A DNA stretch of 64,000 bases from Methylobacterium aerolatum (GTDB lineage: Bacteria; Pseudomonadota; Alphaproteobacteria; Rhizobiales; Beijerinckiaceae). The stretch covers positions 124,001-188,000 of the forward strand of contig NZ_BPQE01000011.1 in the NCBI RefSeq assembly GCF_022179085.1. The letters are read 5' to 3'. A program made the position numbers and the translations under genes. The notes under the pieces are model-generated. The model did not search any database, was not told the origin of the DNA, and was given only the letters and a program-made list of their open reading frames with translations. Positions 44,977 to 54,033 of the stretch are shown here, in pieces. Position 1 is the first letter of the stretch. Every line of letters begins with the position of its first letter.

Positions 44977-45801
44977 TCACGGTGCGACCGCGCTGACCAG
45001 CCCGAGCAGCGCCAGGATCTCGGCGGCCTGCTGGCAGGCGCCGATCACGTCGCCGGTTTGCCCGCCGAGGCGGCGGGCGGCGAGGCCCGTGACGGCGAGC
45101 GCCGCGAGGCCGGCGAGCACCGCCATCGCGATGAGGCCCGCCGCGGACAGGCCGAGCGGCAGGGCCAGCGCGGCGAGGAACAGCACCGTCACGGCGGCCG
45201 TCACCAGGGCCGCGCGGCCGGGGCGCCCCACCGCCGCCGACAGGCCGTCGGACCGGGCCGGGGGCAACAGGACCATGGGCAGCAGGGCCGCCACGCGCGA
45301 CACGGCGGCCGCGAAGACCAGGGCGGTGGCGGCGGCGAGGCCGGTCCGGTCGAGGAGCGTCGCGAGCGCGCCCACGCGCAGGGCCAGCGCCAGGAACAGC
45401 GCCAGCGCCCCGTAGGAGCCGATGCGGCTGTCGCGCATGATGGCGAGCATCTTCGCCCGGTCGCTCCCGCCGCCGAGCCCGTCCGCGAAATCCGACAGCC
45501 CGTCCTCGTGCAGGCCGCCGGTGGTGGTCGCCATGACCGCCACGGCCAGCGTCGCGGAGAGGAACGGCCCCAGCCCGGCCCCGAAGCCCGAGACGAGGAT
45601 CAGCGCCGCCGGGAGGGACAGGAGGGCGCCCGCCAGGGGCAGCATCCGGGGCAGGCGGGTGAAGTCCGGGCTGCGGTGGGGATCGGGCTCGCCGGGGAGT
45701 TGCGGTACCGGCAGGCGGGAGTAGAAGCGCAGGCACGCGGCGAGATCGTGCAGGGCCTCGCGCCCTGGCCCTTCGGCTTCGCCGCCGGTCTGCCTGTCCA
45801 T
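44977..45801 (-). CDS. cobS: Adenosylcobinamide-GDP ribazoletransferase
   Basis: CobS joins adenosylcobinamide-GDP with alpha-ribazole in the last stages of B12 assembly at the membrane. The 274-residue protein is strongly hydrophobic with about six helices. It carries the catalytic motif TGGLHEDGLSDFADGLGGG, plus MRDSRIGSYGALAL. The start MDRQTGGEAEG was preferred over an upstream ATG. It is divergent from cobT, which makes the alpha-ribazole phosphate it uses; no B12 riboswitch is visible in the 107-bp gap. Confidence 0.93.
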   Translation of the reverse strand: MDRQTGGEAEGPGREALHDLAACLRFYSRLPVPQLPGEPDPHRSPDFTRLPRMLPLAGALLSLPAALILVSGFGAGLGPFLSATLAVAVMATTTGGLHEDGLSDFADGLGGGSDRAKMLAIMRDSRIGSYGALALFLALALRVGALATLLDRTGLAAATALVFAAAVSRVAALLPMVLLPPARSDGLSAAVGRPGRAALVTAAVTVLFLAALALPLGLSAAGLIAMAVLAGLAALAVTGLAARRLGGQTGDVIGACQQAAEILALLGLVSAVAP

Positions 45802-45908
45802 CGCCACGGCCCCGCGCGCCGGATCGAAGACACCGGCACGTCCTTCATAGCGGGCTCTACCCGTCCCCGTGCAGCCGGAATGGCGCAACCCACAGGATCG
45901 AGGCAGCG

Positions 45909-46925
45909 ATGGGCGGCCCCTTCGACGATATCCGTAATCTTCTCCGCACCATGCCGGAGGCCGACGCCGAGGCCGCCGCGGGCGTCGCCGCCCGCGACGC
46001 GAGCCTGACGAAGCCCGCCGGGGCGCTCGGGCGCCTGGAGGACCTCGTGACGTGGCTCGCCACGTGGCAGGGCAAGGCGCCGCCGAGTTTCGCCCGGCCG
46101 CTGGTCTGCGTCTTCGCCGGAAGCCACGGCGTGACGAGGAAGGGCGTCTCGGCCTTCCCCGATGCCGTGAACCGGCAGATGCTCGACAACTTCGCTGCCG
46201 GGGGCGCGGCCATCAACCAGCTCTGTGCCGCCTACGGCCTCGGCTTCAAGGTGTTCGACCTCGCCCTCGACGTGCCCACCGGGGACATCACCGAGGGCCC
46301 GGCCCTCGACGAGCGCGCCTGCGTCGCCACCATGGCCTTCGGCATGGAGGCCGTGGCGGCGGGCACCGATTGCCTCGGCATCGGCGAGATGGGCATCGGC
46401 AACACCACCGTCGCCGCCTCCCTCTACGCCGCGCTGTTCGGGGGCGAGGCGTCCCATTGGGTCGGGCGCGGCACCGGCGTCGATGGCGAGGGGCTGGCGC
46501 GCAAGGTCGCGGCAGTGGAGGCGGCCCTCGCCTGCCACCGGGGCCATCTCGACGATCCGCTTGAGGTGATGCGACGCCTCGGCGGCCGGGAGATCGCGGC
46601 CATGGCCGGGGCCATCCTGGCCGCGCGGTTGCAGAAGGTCCCGGTGGTGATCGACGGCTACGTTTCGACCGCCGCCGCGGCCGTGCTCCACGCCCTCGAC
46701 GCCTCGGCCCTCGACCATTGCGTCGCGGGCCATGTCTCCGCCGAGGGCGCCCACGCGGAGGTGCTGGAGCGCCTCGGCCTCGCACCCGTGCTCTCGCTCG
46801 GGATGCGCCTCGGCGAGGGCTCCGGCGCGGCGGTGGCGATGGGGGTCATCAAGGGCGCACTCGCCTGCCACACGGGCATGGCCACCTTCGCGCAGGCGGG
46901 GGTTTCGGGGCGAAGCGGGGATTGA
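45909..46925 (+). CDS. cobT: Nicotinate-nucleotide--dimethylbenzimidazole phosphoribosyltransferase
   Basis: CobT makes alpha-ribazole phosphate from nicotinate mononucleotide and dimethylbenzimidazole for the lower ligand of B12. The 338-residue length is typical. FAGSHGVTRKGVSAFP, EMGIGNTTVAASLYAALFGG and the C-terminal RLGEGSGAAVAMGVIKGAL containing the catalytic glutamate are intact. It is divergent from cobS and followed by a family A repeat. Confidence 0.95.
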   Translation: MGGPFDDIRNLLRTMPEADAEAAAGVAARDASLTKPAGALGRLEDLVTWLATWQGKAPPSFARPLVCVFAGSHGVTRKGVSAFPDAVNRQMLDNFAAGGAAINQLCAAYGLGFKVFDLALDVPTGDITEGPALDERACVATMAFGMEAVAAGTDCLGIGEMGIGNTTVAASLYAALFGGEASHWVGRGTGVDGEGLARKVAAVEAALACHRGHLDDPLEVMRRLGGREIAAMAGAILAARLQKVPVVIDGYVSTAAAAVLHALDASALDHCVAGHVSAEGAHAEVLERLGLAPVLSLGMRLGEGSGAAVAMGVIKGALACHTGMATFAQAGVSGRSGD

Positions 46926-46952
46926 TACCGTCCGCGCGAGAGTTCGCCGCCA

Positions 46953-47045
46953 CCGTCATTGCGAGCGCAGCGAAGCAATCCAGGGATACGCGACAATTCA
47001 GACCGTCACGCTGCCCTGGGTCGCTTCGCTGCGCTCGCGATGACG
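46953..47045. repeat. Dispersed inverted repeat (family A), full copy
   Basis: The left arm CGTCATTGCGAGCGCAGCG and right arm CGCTGCGCTCGCGATGACG are near-exact reverse complements. An inner pair CAATCCAGGG / CCCTGGGTCG is also kept. It separates cobT from queD and could end cobT transcription. Confidence 0.82.
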
Positions 47046-47082
47046 TCGCGAAGCCGCCGACGTTGAGTGCACCGACGTGTCC

Positions 47083-47439
47083 ATGAACATTACCCAAGCC
47101 TTCACCTTCGAGGCGGCGCACCGCCTGCCGAACGTGCCCATCACGCATCGCTGCCACCGGATGCACGGGCATTCCTACCGGGTCGAGCTGACCGTGGCGG
47201 GGAAGGTGGACGAGACGACCGGCTGGGTAATCGATTTCTACGACATCGAATCGATCTTCGGCCCGCTGCTGCTGCGGCTCGATCACCATTGCCTCAACGA
47301 GATCGAGGGCCTCGAAAATCCCACCGCCGAGAACATCGCGGCCTGGATCTGGCATCGGCTGAAGCCGGACCTGCCCGGCCTCGCCCGGGTGAAGGTGATG
47401 GAGACGCCGATGTCCTGGGCGGAGTACGATGGCGACTGA
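47083..47439 (+). CDS. queD: 6-carboxytetrahydropterin synthase QueD
   Basis: QueD converts dihydroneopterin triphosphate to 6-carboxytetrahydropterin on the way to queuosine. The 118-residue protein has the zinc histidines and catalytic cysteine in FEAAHRLP and [15 protein letters not shown], then [11 protein letters not shown] and [13 protein letters not shown] two codons upstream is an alternative start. The stop overlaps queC by 11 bases, so the two are coupled. Confidence 0.94.
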   Translation: MNITQAFTFEAAHRLPNVPITHRCHRMHGHSYRVELTVAGKVDETTGWVIDFYDIESIFGPLLLRLDHHCLNEIEGLENPTAENIAAWIWHRLKPDLPGLARVKVMETPMSWAEYDGD

Positions 47440-48157
47440 CGCGATCCCCGGCGACGACGCGGCCCTGGTCCTGTTCTCGGGCGGGCAGGATTCCGCGACC
47501 TGCCTCGCCTGGGCGCTCGACCGCTTCGCCCGTGTCGAGACGCTCGGCTTCGACTACGGCCAGCGCCACCGGATCGAACTCGCGTGCCGGGACACCCTGC
47601 GGGCCGGGCTCGGCCGCATCGAGCCCGCCTGGGGCCGCCGCCTCGGCGAGGACCATACCGTGTCCCTCGATGCGCTGGGCGCCATCTCCGACACGGCCCT
47701 GACCCGCGAGGCGGAGATCGGCTTCGAGGCGTCGGGCCTGCCCAACACCTTCGTGCCGGGACGCAACCTCGTTTTCCTGACCTTCGCCGCCGCGCTCGCC
47801 TACCGGCGGGGTATCCGCCACATCGTCGGCGGCATGTGCGAGACCGACTATTCGGGATATCCCGATTGCCGGGACGACACGATCAAGGCGCTTCAGGTCG
47901 CCCTCAATCTGGGGATGGAGCGGCGCTTCGTCCTGCACACGCCCCTGATGTGGATCGACAAGGCGCAGACCTGGGGCCTCGCCCAATCGCTGGGCGGGCG
48001 GGCGCTGGTGGACCTGATCATCGGTGACAGCCACACCTGCTACCTCGGGGAGCGCGGAGAGCGCCATGCCTGGGGCTACGGCTGCGGCACCTGCCCCGCC
48101 TGCCGCCTCCGGGCCGAGGGGTACGCCCGCTTCACGGCGACCGAGGAGGCGGCGTAA
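47429..48157 (+). CDS. queC: 7-cyano-7-deazaguanine synthase QueC
   Basis: QueC makes preQ0 from 7-carboxy-7-deazaguanine and ammonia using ATP. The PP-loop motif [17 protein letters not shown] is intact. The zinc site is formed by HTCYLGERG and [15 protein letters not shown] (four cysteines). The 242-residue length is normal. Its 3' end overlaps the convergent TetR gene by 26 bases. queE is not in the window. Confidence 0.95.
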   Translation: MATDAIPGDDAALVLFSGGQDSATCLAWALDRFARVETLGFDYGQRHRIELACRDTLRAGLGRIEPAWGRRLGEDHTVSLDALGAISDTALTREAEIGFEASGLPNTFVPGRNLVFLTFAAALAYRRGIRHIVGGMCETDYSGYPDCRDDTIKALQVALNLGMERRFVLHTPLMWIDKAQTWGLAQSLGGRALVDLIIGDSHTCYLGERGERHAWGYGCGTCPACRLRAEGYARFTATEEAA

Positions 48158-48710
48158 GGCTCTCCACCAGGGCGCCGAGGGTGTCGCCGAAGGACGCCGG
48201 GCTCGCGAAGAGCCTCTCCATCAGCAGCGCCCCCTCCAGCGTCGCCAAGATGAACCGGCCGTGCCGGGAGGGATCGATGTCCGGGCGCAGGCTGCCGTCG
48301 GCGACGCCCTCCCGCAGCACCTCCTCCAGCCACGCCAGATGGCGGCGGAAGAAGGCGGCGATATCGCCGCGCAGGCGCTCGGGAAGGGCCTCGCCCTCGA
48401 TCGCCAGCGCCGCGCAGAGGCATCCGAGGCCCTGCTCGACCCCGCCGAGGTAGAAGCGACCGTAGGCGACGATCCGCCCGGGCCCGTCCGGCGTCCCGGC
48501 CCGGATTGCCGCCATGCCGTCCGCATACCGGACGTCGTAGGCCGCCACGAGGGCGGCAGCCAGATCGACCTTCGTGGGAAAATGGTGGTGGATGCTCGCC
48601 TTGCGGATGCCCACCGCCTCGGCGAGGTCGGCATAGCTGAAACCGGCATAGCCCCGGCTCCGCACCAGGGTCTCCGCCTGCATCAGCAATTCGGCGCGGG
48701 TGTCCCGCAT
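48132..48710 (-). CDS. TetR-family transcriptional regulator
   Basis: A 192-residue regulator. The N-terminal HTH ([20 protein letters not shown] then [15 protein letters not shown]) is the classic TetR form. The C-terminal ligand domain ([21 protein letters not shown]) resembles the TetR_C branch seen in AcuR/NemR-like regulators. It is divergent from the quinoprotein-relay operon across 119 bp and so is the likely local repressor of those genes. The 3' end overlaps queC on the other strand. Confidence 0.88.
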   Translation of the reverse strand: MRDTRAELLMQAETLVRSRGYAGFSYADLAEAVGIRKASIHHHFPTKVDLAAALVAAYDVRYADGMAAIRAGTPDGPGRIVAYGRFYLGGVEQGLGCLCAALAIEGEALPERLRGDIAAFFRRHLAWLEEVLREGVADGSLRPDIDPSRHGRFILATLEGALLMERLFASPASFGDTLGALVESLTPPPRSP

Positions 48711-48770
48711 GGCGGCGTCCTATCCCGTTCTGACAGTATAGCCCACAAATCGACGTGATGGCGTCTTGGC

Positions 48771-48805
48771 TTGACGGCGCCCGAAATCTACCTACTGATC
48801 GGTCG
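48771..48805 (+). promoter_or_regulatory. Candidate promoter and TetR operator for the relay operon
   Basis: A TTGACG -35-like box (48771-48776) lies 16-17 bases before an imperfect palindrome ACTGATCGGT (48794-48803) that covers the -10 position. The half-sites match the ACYGATCRGT form seen in several TetR-family operators. Occupation would block transcription of the downstream gene at 48830. This is inference from position and pattern. Confidence 0.45.
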
Positions 48806-48829
48806 AAAGAAAAGACGGGAGGTTTCGGC

Positions 48830-49810
48830 ATGGCGGCAAAGGCCGTTCATCCGAGGATCGACGGCGGGGCCCGCGGCCTGTCGCGGCGCCATGCGCTGTT
48901 CGGCGGCCTCTGCCTGTGCTGTGCCGCCACGGCGGGCCTCACCCCTCGCGCCTATGCCGAATCCTTCACCCTCGAAGAGGTCGCCCCCGGCACCTTCATC
49001 CGCAAGGGTCTCATCGCCGATGCGGATGCCGCAAACCTCGACGCCATCGCCAATATCGGCTTCATCGTCGGCCGGAACGGCGTGCTCGTCACGGAATCCG
49101 GTGGCAGCCTCGCCGACGGGCAATGGCTGCGCGGCGAGATCGCGAAGCGCACGACCAAGCCGATCACCCATGTGGTGCTGACCCACGTCCATCCGGACCA
49201 CGCCTTCGGCGCCGGCGCCTTCACGGCCGACAAGCCGGTCTTCATCGGCCACGCCAAGCTGAAGGAGGCGCTGGACGCGCGGGGGGAGTTCTACCGCAAG
49301 CGGCTCATCGACCTGTTCGGTGAGGAGAAGACCGGTCCGGTCGTCTACCCGAAAATGAGCGTGGCCGACACCGCCGAGGTCGATCTCGGTGACCGCACGC
49401 TGCGCTTCACCGCCCACGGGCCGGCGCACACCACGAGCGACCTCTCGATGAGGGATTCGCTCTCCGGCCTGCTCTTCCCGGCGGACCTGCTCTTCGTGGA
49501 GCGGATCCCCTCCCTCGACGGCAGCCTCAAGGGCTGGCTGAAGGAACTGGATAGGGTGAAGGCGATGGGCGCGGCGCGGGCGGTGCCCGGCCACGGCCCG
49601 GTCACCGTCGAGACCGTCCCGGCGGTCGAGGCGCTGGCCACCTACCTGACGGCGTTGAGGGACCAGACCAAGGCGGCCATCGCCAAGGACGTGCCGATCG
49701 ACAAGGCCGTGGACACCGTCGCGCAGGACCAGAGCAGCCATTGGAAGCTGTTCGAGCACTACAATCGTCGCAACGTAACCGTGGCGTACCAGGAACTCGA
49801 ATGGGACTGA
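48830..49810 (+). CDS. Quinoprotein relay system zinc metallohydrolase (SoxH-like, MBL fold)
   Basis: A 326-residue exported metallo-beta-lactamase-fold enzyme. The signal region RGLSRRHALFGGLCLCC has a twin-arginine pattern, suggesting Tat export. Zinc ligands are visible in LTHVHPDHAFGAGAF (H-x-H-x-D-H), HGPAHTTSD and VPGHGPV. The family, related to SoxH, occurs with PQQ-dependent dehydrogenases together with the SoxYZ-like and CXXCW proteins encoded next. The start MAAKAVHPRI follows a strong GGGAGG site. It is the first gene of the trio and divergent from TetR. Confidence 0.87.
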   Translation: MAAKAVHPRIDGGARGLSRRHALFGGLCLCCAATAGLTPRAYAESFTLEEVAPGTFIRKGLIADADAANLDAIANIGFIVGRNGVLVTESGGSLADGQWLRGEIAKRTTKPITHVVLTHVHPDHAFGAGAFTADKPVFIGHAKLKEALDARGEFYRKRLIDLFGEEKTGPVVYPKMSVADTAEVDLGDRTLRFTAHGPAHTTSDLSMRDSLSGLLFPADLLFVERIPSLDGSLKGWLKELDRVKAMGAARAVPGHGPVTVETVPAVEALATYLTALRDQTKAAIAKDVPIDKAVDTVAQDQSSHWKLFEHYNRRNVTVAYQELEWD

Positions 49811-49851
49811 TCCGTCATTTTGTGAAACACGAACACCAGGGAGATCACGCC

Positions 49852-50679
49852 ATGCGCCCCACCTTCGCCGCCTTCCCCCTCGCCGTGGGCCTGACGCTCT
49901 CGGCCGCCGCCCTCGGCGCGGCGCCCGCCGCCTACGCCGCCGGCGCGTCCGACACCGACCAGGAGCGCAACGCCCGCTGGCAGGAGATCGCCAAGTCGAT
50001 CTTCGGCGACCGCACCATTTCGCCCACCGATACCCTGGTGAAGCTCGATGCGCCCAAGCGCGCCGAGGATGCGGCGCTCGTGCCGATCACCCTCACGATG
50101 CCCGACCGGGACAAGATCAAGGCGGTCTCGCTGATCATCGACGACAACCCGGCACCCTACGCCGCCAAGTTCGAGTTCGGCCCCGCCGCCGACACCAACG
50201 AGCTGAAGCTGCGCGTGCGCGTGAACAACTACACCGACATGCACGCCGTGGTGGAGACCACGGACGGGAAGCTCTACGAGGCGAAGCAGTTCGTGAAAGC
50301 CTCCGGCGGCTGCTCGGCCCCGATGGGCATGAGCGACGAGGAGGCGATGAAGGGCATGGGCGACATGCGCATGAAGTTCGCCGACGCGCAGCCCGGCAAG
50401 CCCGTCGAGGCGACGCTGATGATCCGCCACCCGAACTTCTCGGGGATGCAGATGAATCAGGTCACCCGCGACTACACGCCCGCCCGCTACATCGACAAGC
50501 TGACCGTTTCGGCGGGAGACCAGAAGATCTTCACCATGACGGGCGACATCTCCATCGCCTCGAACCCGGTGATCAACTTCGGCTTCAAGCCGGACGGCAA
50601 GCCGATCCAGGTCGCCGCCAGCGACAACCAGGGCGGGAGCTGGACCAAGAGCTTCACCGCTCCGAGCCCGACCAACTGA
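49852..50679 (+). CDS. Quinoprotein dehydrogenase-associated SoxYZ-like carrier
   Basis: A 275-residue periplasmic protein with a signal peptide (cleavage near AYAAG). A SoxY-like domain carries the cysteine motif KASGGCSAPMGM (Cys154), and a SoxZ-like domain follows (about 170-275, VEATLMIRHPNFSGMQMNQV and GFKPDGKPIQV). In Sox systems the GGC cysteine carries sulfur adducts. The SoxYZ-fusion branch is found with PQQ enzymes, where its cargo is not established. It lies 41 bp after the metallohydrolase, with a GGGAG ribosome site. Confidence 0.88.
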   Translation: MRPTFAAFPLAVGLTLSAAALGAAPAAYAAGASDTDQERNARWQEIAKSIFGDRTISPTDTLVKLDAPKRAEDAALVPITLTMPDRDKIKAVSLIIDDNPAPYAAKFEFGPAADTNELKLRVRVNNYTDMHAVVETTDGKLYEAKQFVKASGGCSAPMGMSDEEAMKGMGDMRMKFADAQPGKPVEATLMIRHPNFSGMQMNQVTRDYTPARYIDKLTVSAGDQKIFTMTGDISIASNPVINFGFKPDGKPIQVAASDNQGGSWTKSFTAPSPTN

Positions 50680-50681
50680 CC

Positions 50682-51275
50682 ATGCGGCGCGGGATGATCC
50701 TAGCGCGGGGGGCCGCCATCGCGGCGGCGTCCCTCTGCCTTGCGGCGGCCGAGCCTGCGGATTCGCCGGTCAACGTCCCCGAGCCGCCGGGCCTCTACAC
50801 CGGCCCGCAGCGCGGCTACACCCCGCCGACGCTGAAGGGCGCCCAGGTTGTGGACGGCGAGCAGGTGGCCAAGCTCCTCGAAGGACCGGTCAAGCCGGTC
50901 CTGATCGACGTCGCCATGCGGGAGAAGAAGCCTGCAAACTTCCCCGAGGGCCGCCTGTGGCTGCCGGTCCATCCCTCCATCCCCGGCGCCGTGTGGCTGC
51001 CGAATGCTGGCGCCGTGCCCCTGGCCCCGGAGCGCGAGGCCCTGTTCTACGCCCGCGTCGAGAGCCTGACCGGCGGCGACAAGGCCAAGCCGATCGTGGT
51101 GTTCTGCCACGTGGAGTGCTGGGGCAGCTGGAACGCGGGCAAGCGCCTCGTGGAAAAGGGCTACACGGGCGTCCACTGGTTCCCCCTCGGCGTCGAGGGT
51201 TGGCAGGACGAGCACGAGACGAAGACCATCACCGAGGACGCGGAGTGGAAGAGGGGCGAGGTCGCGGAGCGTTGA
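50682..51275 (+). CDS. PQQ-dependent catabolism-associated CXXCW motif protein
   Basis: A 197-residue exported rhodanese-like protein. The hallmark [23 protein letters not shown] supplies the two cysteines and tryptophan typical of this family, and [20 protein letters not shown] is the conserved N-terminal part. It begins two bases after the SoxYZ-like stop, so the three genes are one operon. Members accompany PQQ-dependent alcohol dehydrogenases, but no such dehydrogenase, cytochrome c or pqq gene is present in this window. Confidence 0.87.
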   Translation: MRRGMILARGAAIAAASLCLAAAEPADSPVNVPEPPGLYTGPQRGYTPPTLKGAQVVDGEQVAKLLEGPVKPVLIDVAMREKKPANFPEGRLWLPVHPSIPGAVWLPNAGAVPLAPEREALFYARVESLTGGDKAKPIVVFCHVECWGSWNAGKRLVEKGYTGVHWFPLGVEGWQDEHETKTITEDAEWKRGEVAER

Positions 51276-51441
51276 CGGGCTGCTGAAACGTCTCCACGTC
51301 GCGTCGAGGCAGCGAGCGGCGGATCGGCGGCGGGCGCCGTTCTCAGGTCGACCTGACATCCGGCCGCTTCCGGCACGCGGCTCCCCTGGGACGATGGCGC
51401 TTGCCCGTGTTAGGCCAAGTCGCAAGTGTGGGGAGCGCGTC

Positions 51442-52260
51442 ATGTCCCAGGTCGTCCAATCCCGTCGCCTCCGGGCGGTGGATATGGGGAAGCGCAAGGC
51501 CGAGGGGCGCAAGATCGTCGCGCTGACCGCCTACCACGCGCACACGGCCGGCATCGTCGACGCCTTCTGCGACTTCATCCTCGTCGGCGATTCCCTCGGC
51601 ATGGTGATGCACGGGATGGAATCGACCATCCCCGTCACCCTGGAGATGATGATTCTCCAGGCGCAGGCGGTGATCCGCGGCACGTCACGGGCGCTGGTCG
51701 TGGTCGACATGCCCTTCGGTTCCTATGAGGCGAGCCGGGAACAGGCCTTCCTCAATGCCTCCCGCGTCCTGAAGGAGACCGGCGCCGGGGCGATCAAGCT
51801 GGAGGGCGGCGCGCATTTCGCCGAGACGGTGGCCTTCCTCGTCCAGCGCGGCGTGCCGGTGATGGGCCATATCGGCCTCACGCCGCAGGCGATCAACGTG
51901 ATGGGCGGGTTCAAGGTCCAGGGCCGGGCGCCGGACGACGAGCGGCGCCTGATCGAGGATGCCCGCGCCATCTCCGAGGCCGGGGCCTTCGCCATCGTGC
52001 TAGAGGGCATCGTGGAGCCGGTGGCGCGGGCCATCGCCACCTCACCGAAGGTCACCGCCGCCACCATCGGCATCGGTGCCTCCTCGGTCTGCGACGGGCA
52101 GATCCTCGTGCTGGAGGACATGCTCGGCCTTTCCGAGAGGACGCCGAAATTCGTGCGCCAGTTCGGCTCGCTCCGGGCGCATATCGAGGAGGCGGTGAAG
52201 GCGTACGCGGACGGCGTGCGTGACGGATCCTTCCCCGGAGCCGACCAGACCTACGGTTAG
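51442..52260 (+). CDS. panB: 3-methyl-2-oxobutanoate hydroxymethyltransferase
   Basis: PanB adds a hydroxymethyl group from methylene-tetrahydrofolate to ketoisovalerate, the first committed step to pantothenate. The 272-residue protein shows [16 protein letters not shown], the magnesium site [32 protein letters not shown] and [11 protein letters not shown], all characteristic. A GGGGAG ribosome site precedes MSQVVQS. panC is not adjacent. Confidence 0.96.
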   Translation: MSQVVQSRRLRAVDMGKRKAEGRKIVALTAYHAHTAGIVDAFCDFILVGDSLGMVMHGMESTIPVTLEMMILQAQAVIRGTSRALVVVDMPFGSYEASREQAFLNASRVLKETGAGAIKLEGGAHFAETVAFLVQRGVPVMGHIGLTPQAINVMGGFKVQGRAPDDERRLIEDARAISEAGAFAIVLEGIVEPVARAIATSPKVTAATIGIGASSVCDGQILVLEDMLGLSERTPKFVRQFGSLRAHIEEAVKAYADGVRDGSFPGADQTYG

Positions 52261-52303
52261 AGCCGTTCCCGTCGAACTGAGACGGACCTGCGCGCCGCGC
52301 TCT

Positions 52304-52322
52304 CCTCCCCGCAAGGGGGAGG
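52304..52322. terminator. Short GC hairpin between convergent panB and nadQ
   Basis: CCTCCCC (52304-52310) pairs with GGGGAGG (52316-52322) around a five-base loop. It sits between convergent genes and could serve both, but there is no T tract. Confidence 0.35.
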
Positions 52323-52374
52323 GAGCCCGCACGTGTCATTGGAACGCTGAGACCTAGGTCAAACCGAAAACGCT

Positions 52375-53346
52375 CTAACCCACCCGCCTGGCCGGGAGCC
52401 TGAGGCCCGGCGCCGGACGCTCCAGAAGCACCTCCCGGCGGAAGCGCACGAGGCGGGCCGGGCGCCCGGCTGAGCCGCTCGTCAGGCTCTCCGTTTCTTC
52501 CACCAGCCCCTGTTGCGCCACCAGGCGGCGGAAGTTCTGCTTGTGCAACTGGATGCCCGACAGGGCTTCGACGGTCCGCTGCAACTGGAGCAGAGTGAAG
52601 GCCGGGGGCATCAACTCGAACACCACGGGGCGGTACTTGATCTTGCCGCGCAGGCGGCCGATCGCCGTCGCCAGGACCCTGCGGTGGTCGAAGGCCATGG
52701 GCACGCCGGTGGGGTCGCCCGCCCGGCCCGGCCCCGGATTGCCCCGCGATTCGGGAATCAGCCCCGCCTCGAACAGCAACTCGTAGCGTTCGAGTACCCG
52801 CTCTTCGTTCCAAGTGCCGCCGTTCAGGCCGAAGGTGAGGCCGAGGCGGTCGAACCGGCGCTGGCGGAGGGCCGTGTCGGCGGCGTCCTCGGCCCAGGCG
52901 GTGAGGCGAGGCTCGATGGCATCGAGGGCAGCCGGGCGACCACGGCGGAAATCCTCGTAGGGCAGGTAGCGGTACCAGTTGTGCCAGGACGCCTCCGCGA
53001 GGCCGGCCGGACGCTCCTCCCGCACCAGGGCGAGGTAGGCCACCGACAGGGCGTGGGCGGCGGGCTCTCCCTCTCCCCCGGAGCGATCCCGGTCGCCGAA
53101 GGTGTAGAGTTGCTCCACGTAGCCGAGGCGCTGGTTCGTCTGGCGTTCCACCCAGGCCCGGAGACCCTTCTCTAGGGTGGCGTGCTCCGGCACCAAAGGG
53201 CCGGCGGGCAGGCCGTCGCCCCTGCAGGAGGCTTGGCCCGGCACGCGGACGGTCAAGGCGCGGGGCTCGCCCTCCGTCGCCGCGACGATCACGGCGACGA
53301 GGCCGACGGCCGAACGGTCGGGCACGGGCTGCTGCCCGGCTCCCAT
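52375..53346 (-). CDS. nadQ: NadQ-type NAD metabolism regulator (NUDIX-like domain plus winged helix)
   Basis: A 323-residue protein whose N-terminal part (SAVGLVAVIVAATEGEPRALT, LEKGLRAWVERQTNQRLGYVEQLYTFGDR) looks like a degenerate NUDIX fold. Its C-terminal part (FELMPPAFTLLQLQRTVEAL, QLHKQNFRRLVAQQGLVEET) is a winged-helix domain. This matches the alphaproteobacterial NAD regulator group (COG4111, NadQ), predicted to control de novo NAD synthesis genes. The start at MGAGQQPVPDRS is supported by GGGAG seven bases upstream; an ATG ten codons earlier lacks a site. nad genes are not in the window. Confidence 0.78.
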   Translation of the reverse strand: MGAGQQPVPDRSAVGLVAVIVAATEGEPRALTVRVPGQASCRGDGLPAGPLVPEHATLEKGLRAWVERQTNQRLGYVEQLYTFGDRDRSGGEGEPAAHALSVAYLALVREERPAGLAEASWHNWYRYLPYEDFRRGRPAALDAIEPRLTAWAEDAADTALRQRRFDRLGLTFGLNGGTWNEERVLERYELLFEAGLIPESRGNPGPGRAGDPTGVPMAFDHRRVLATAIGRLRGKIKYRPVVFELMPPAFTLLQLQRTVEALSGIQLHKQNFRRLVAQQGLVEETESLTSGSAGRPARLVRFRREVLLERPAPGLRLPARRVG

Positions 53347-53610
53347 CACCGTCTCCCTGTCCTCCGCCAGAGCCATCCGCCCGGTGACCGCCTTCCGCCC
53401 GCCTCGAAACACTGCGCGGGGCCGCGCCGGGGTTTTGCGGTGAGGAAGCCCCGCCCGTCAACGCGGCGCGGCATCCCGGGGCATTCGGGCCTGGGATATC
53501 GCGGGGCCCGGCCCGTCGGGCCCGGGCCGCGACCATGCAAACGTGTCAGCGAATTTAGACGAAGGTCGGGTTGCGTTCGACCGCGAATCTAGATTGATTC
53601 AAATCTCAAG

Positions 53611-53889
53611 ATGCCTGAACGCACGACGCCGAGCCTCTGGTGGCAACTGACCCCCGCGCAGCGGACGATGCTGCGTCGCCTCCACATGGAGGGGCCACTC
53701 CCCATGCCCGATCACAGCGAAATGCGGACGGTGCGCTCGCTGGTCCGGCGCGGCCTCCTGCGGACCCGTGACCGGGGGCGCGACCGCGCCTCCGAGCCGG
53801 GGTGTTGGTTCCTCACCGCCCGCGCCGCACGCCTCGTGCAGCAGGCCGAAGGCGCGGTGACCCCGGCGCGGGAGGAGGCCGTCTCGTAA
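53611..53889 (+). CDS. Small hypothetical protein, possibly winged-helix
   Basis: A 92-residue protein starting MPERTTPSLWWQLTPAQRTM. LRRLHMEGPLPMPDHSEMRT then SLVRRGLLRTRDRG resembles a small winged-helix (helix, helix, RGLLR wing). The upstream 60 bp are AT-rich, with a perfect palindrome AATCTAGATT at 53586-53595 that could be an operator. It might be a DNA-binding protein acting on its own promoter, but I recognise no named family. Confidence 0.55.
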   Translation: MPERTTPSLWWQLTPAQRTMLRRLHMEGPLPMPDHSEMRTVRSLVRRGLLRTRDRGRDRASEPGCWFLTARAARLVQQAEGAVTPAREEAVS

Positions 53890-53931
53890 ACGAGGCCGGT
53901 TTTTCGGCGTTGTCCATCGACCGGGCCTTCA

Positions 53932-54025
53932 CGGTCATTGCGAGCGGAGCGACGCAGCTCAGGGCGGCGCCACGGCTCGGGGCGTCCCGCTGCCCTGGAT
54001 CGCTGCGCTCTCACTCGCCATGACG
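53932..54025. repeat. Dispersed inverted repeat (family A), full copy
   Basis: The left arm GGTCATTGCGAGCGGAGCG and the right arm CGCTGCGCTCTCACTCGCCATGACG are recognisable, with an extra TCAC in the right arm. The inner CAGGGCGGCGCC / TGCCCTGGATCG pairing is retained. Confidence 0.75.
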
Positions 54026-54033
54026 GAGAGGTT

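Noticed and set aside
45802-45908. Possible B12 riboswitch between cobS and cobT
   Set aside because: No B12-box-like conserved sequence or suitable folding is visible, and the gap is too short for a full riboswitch.
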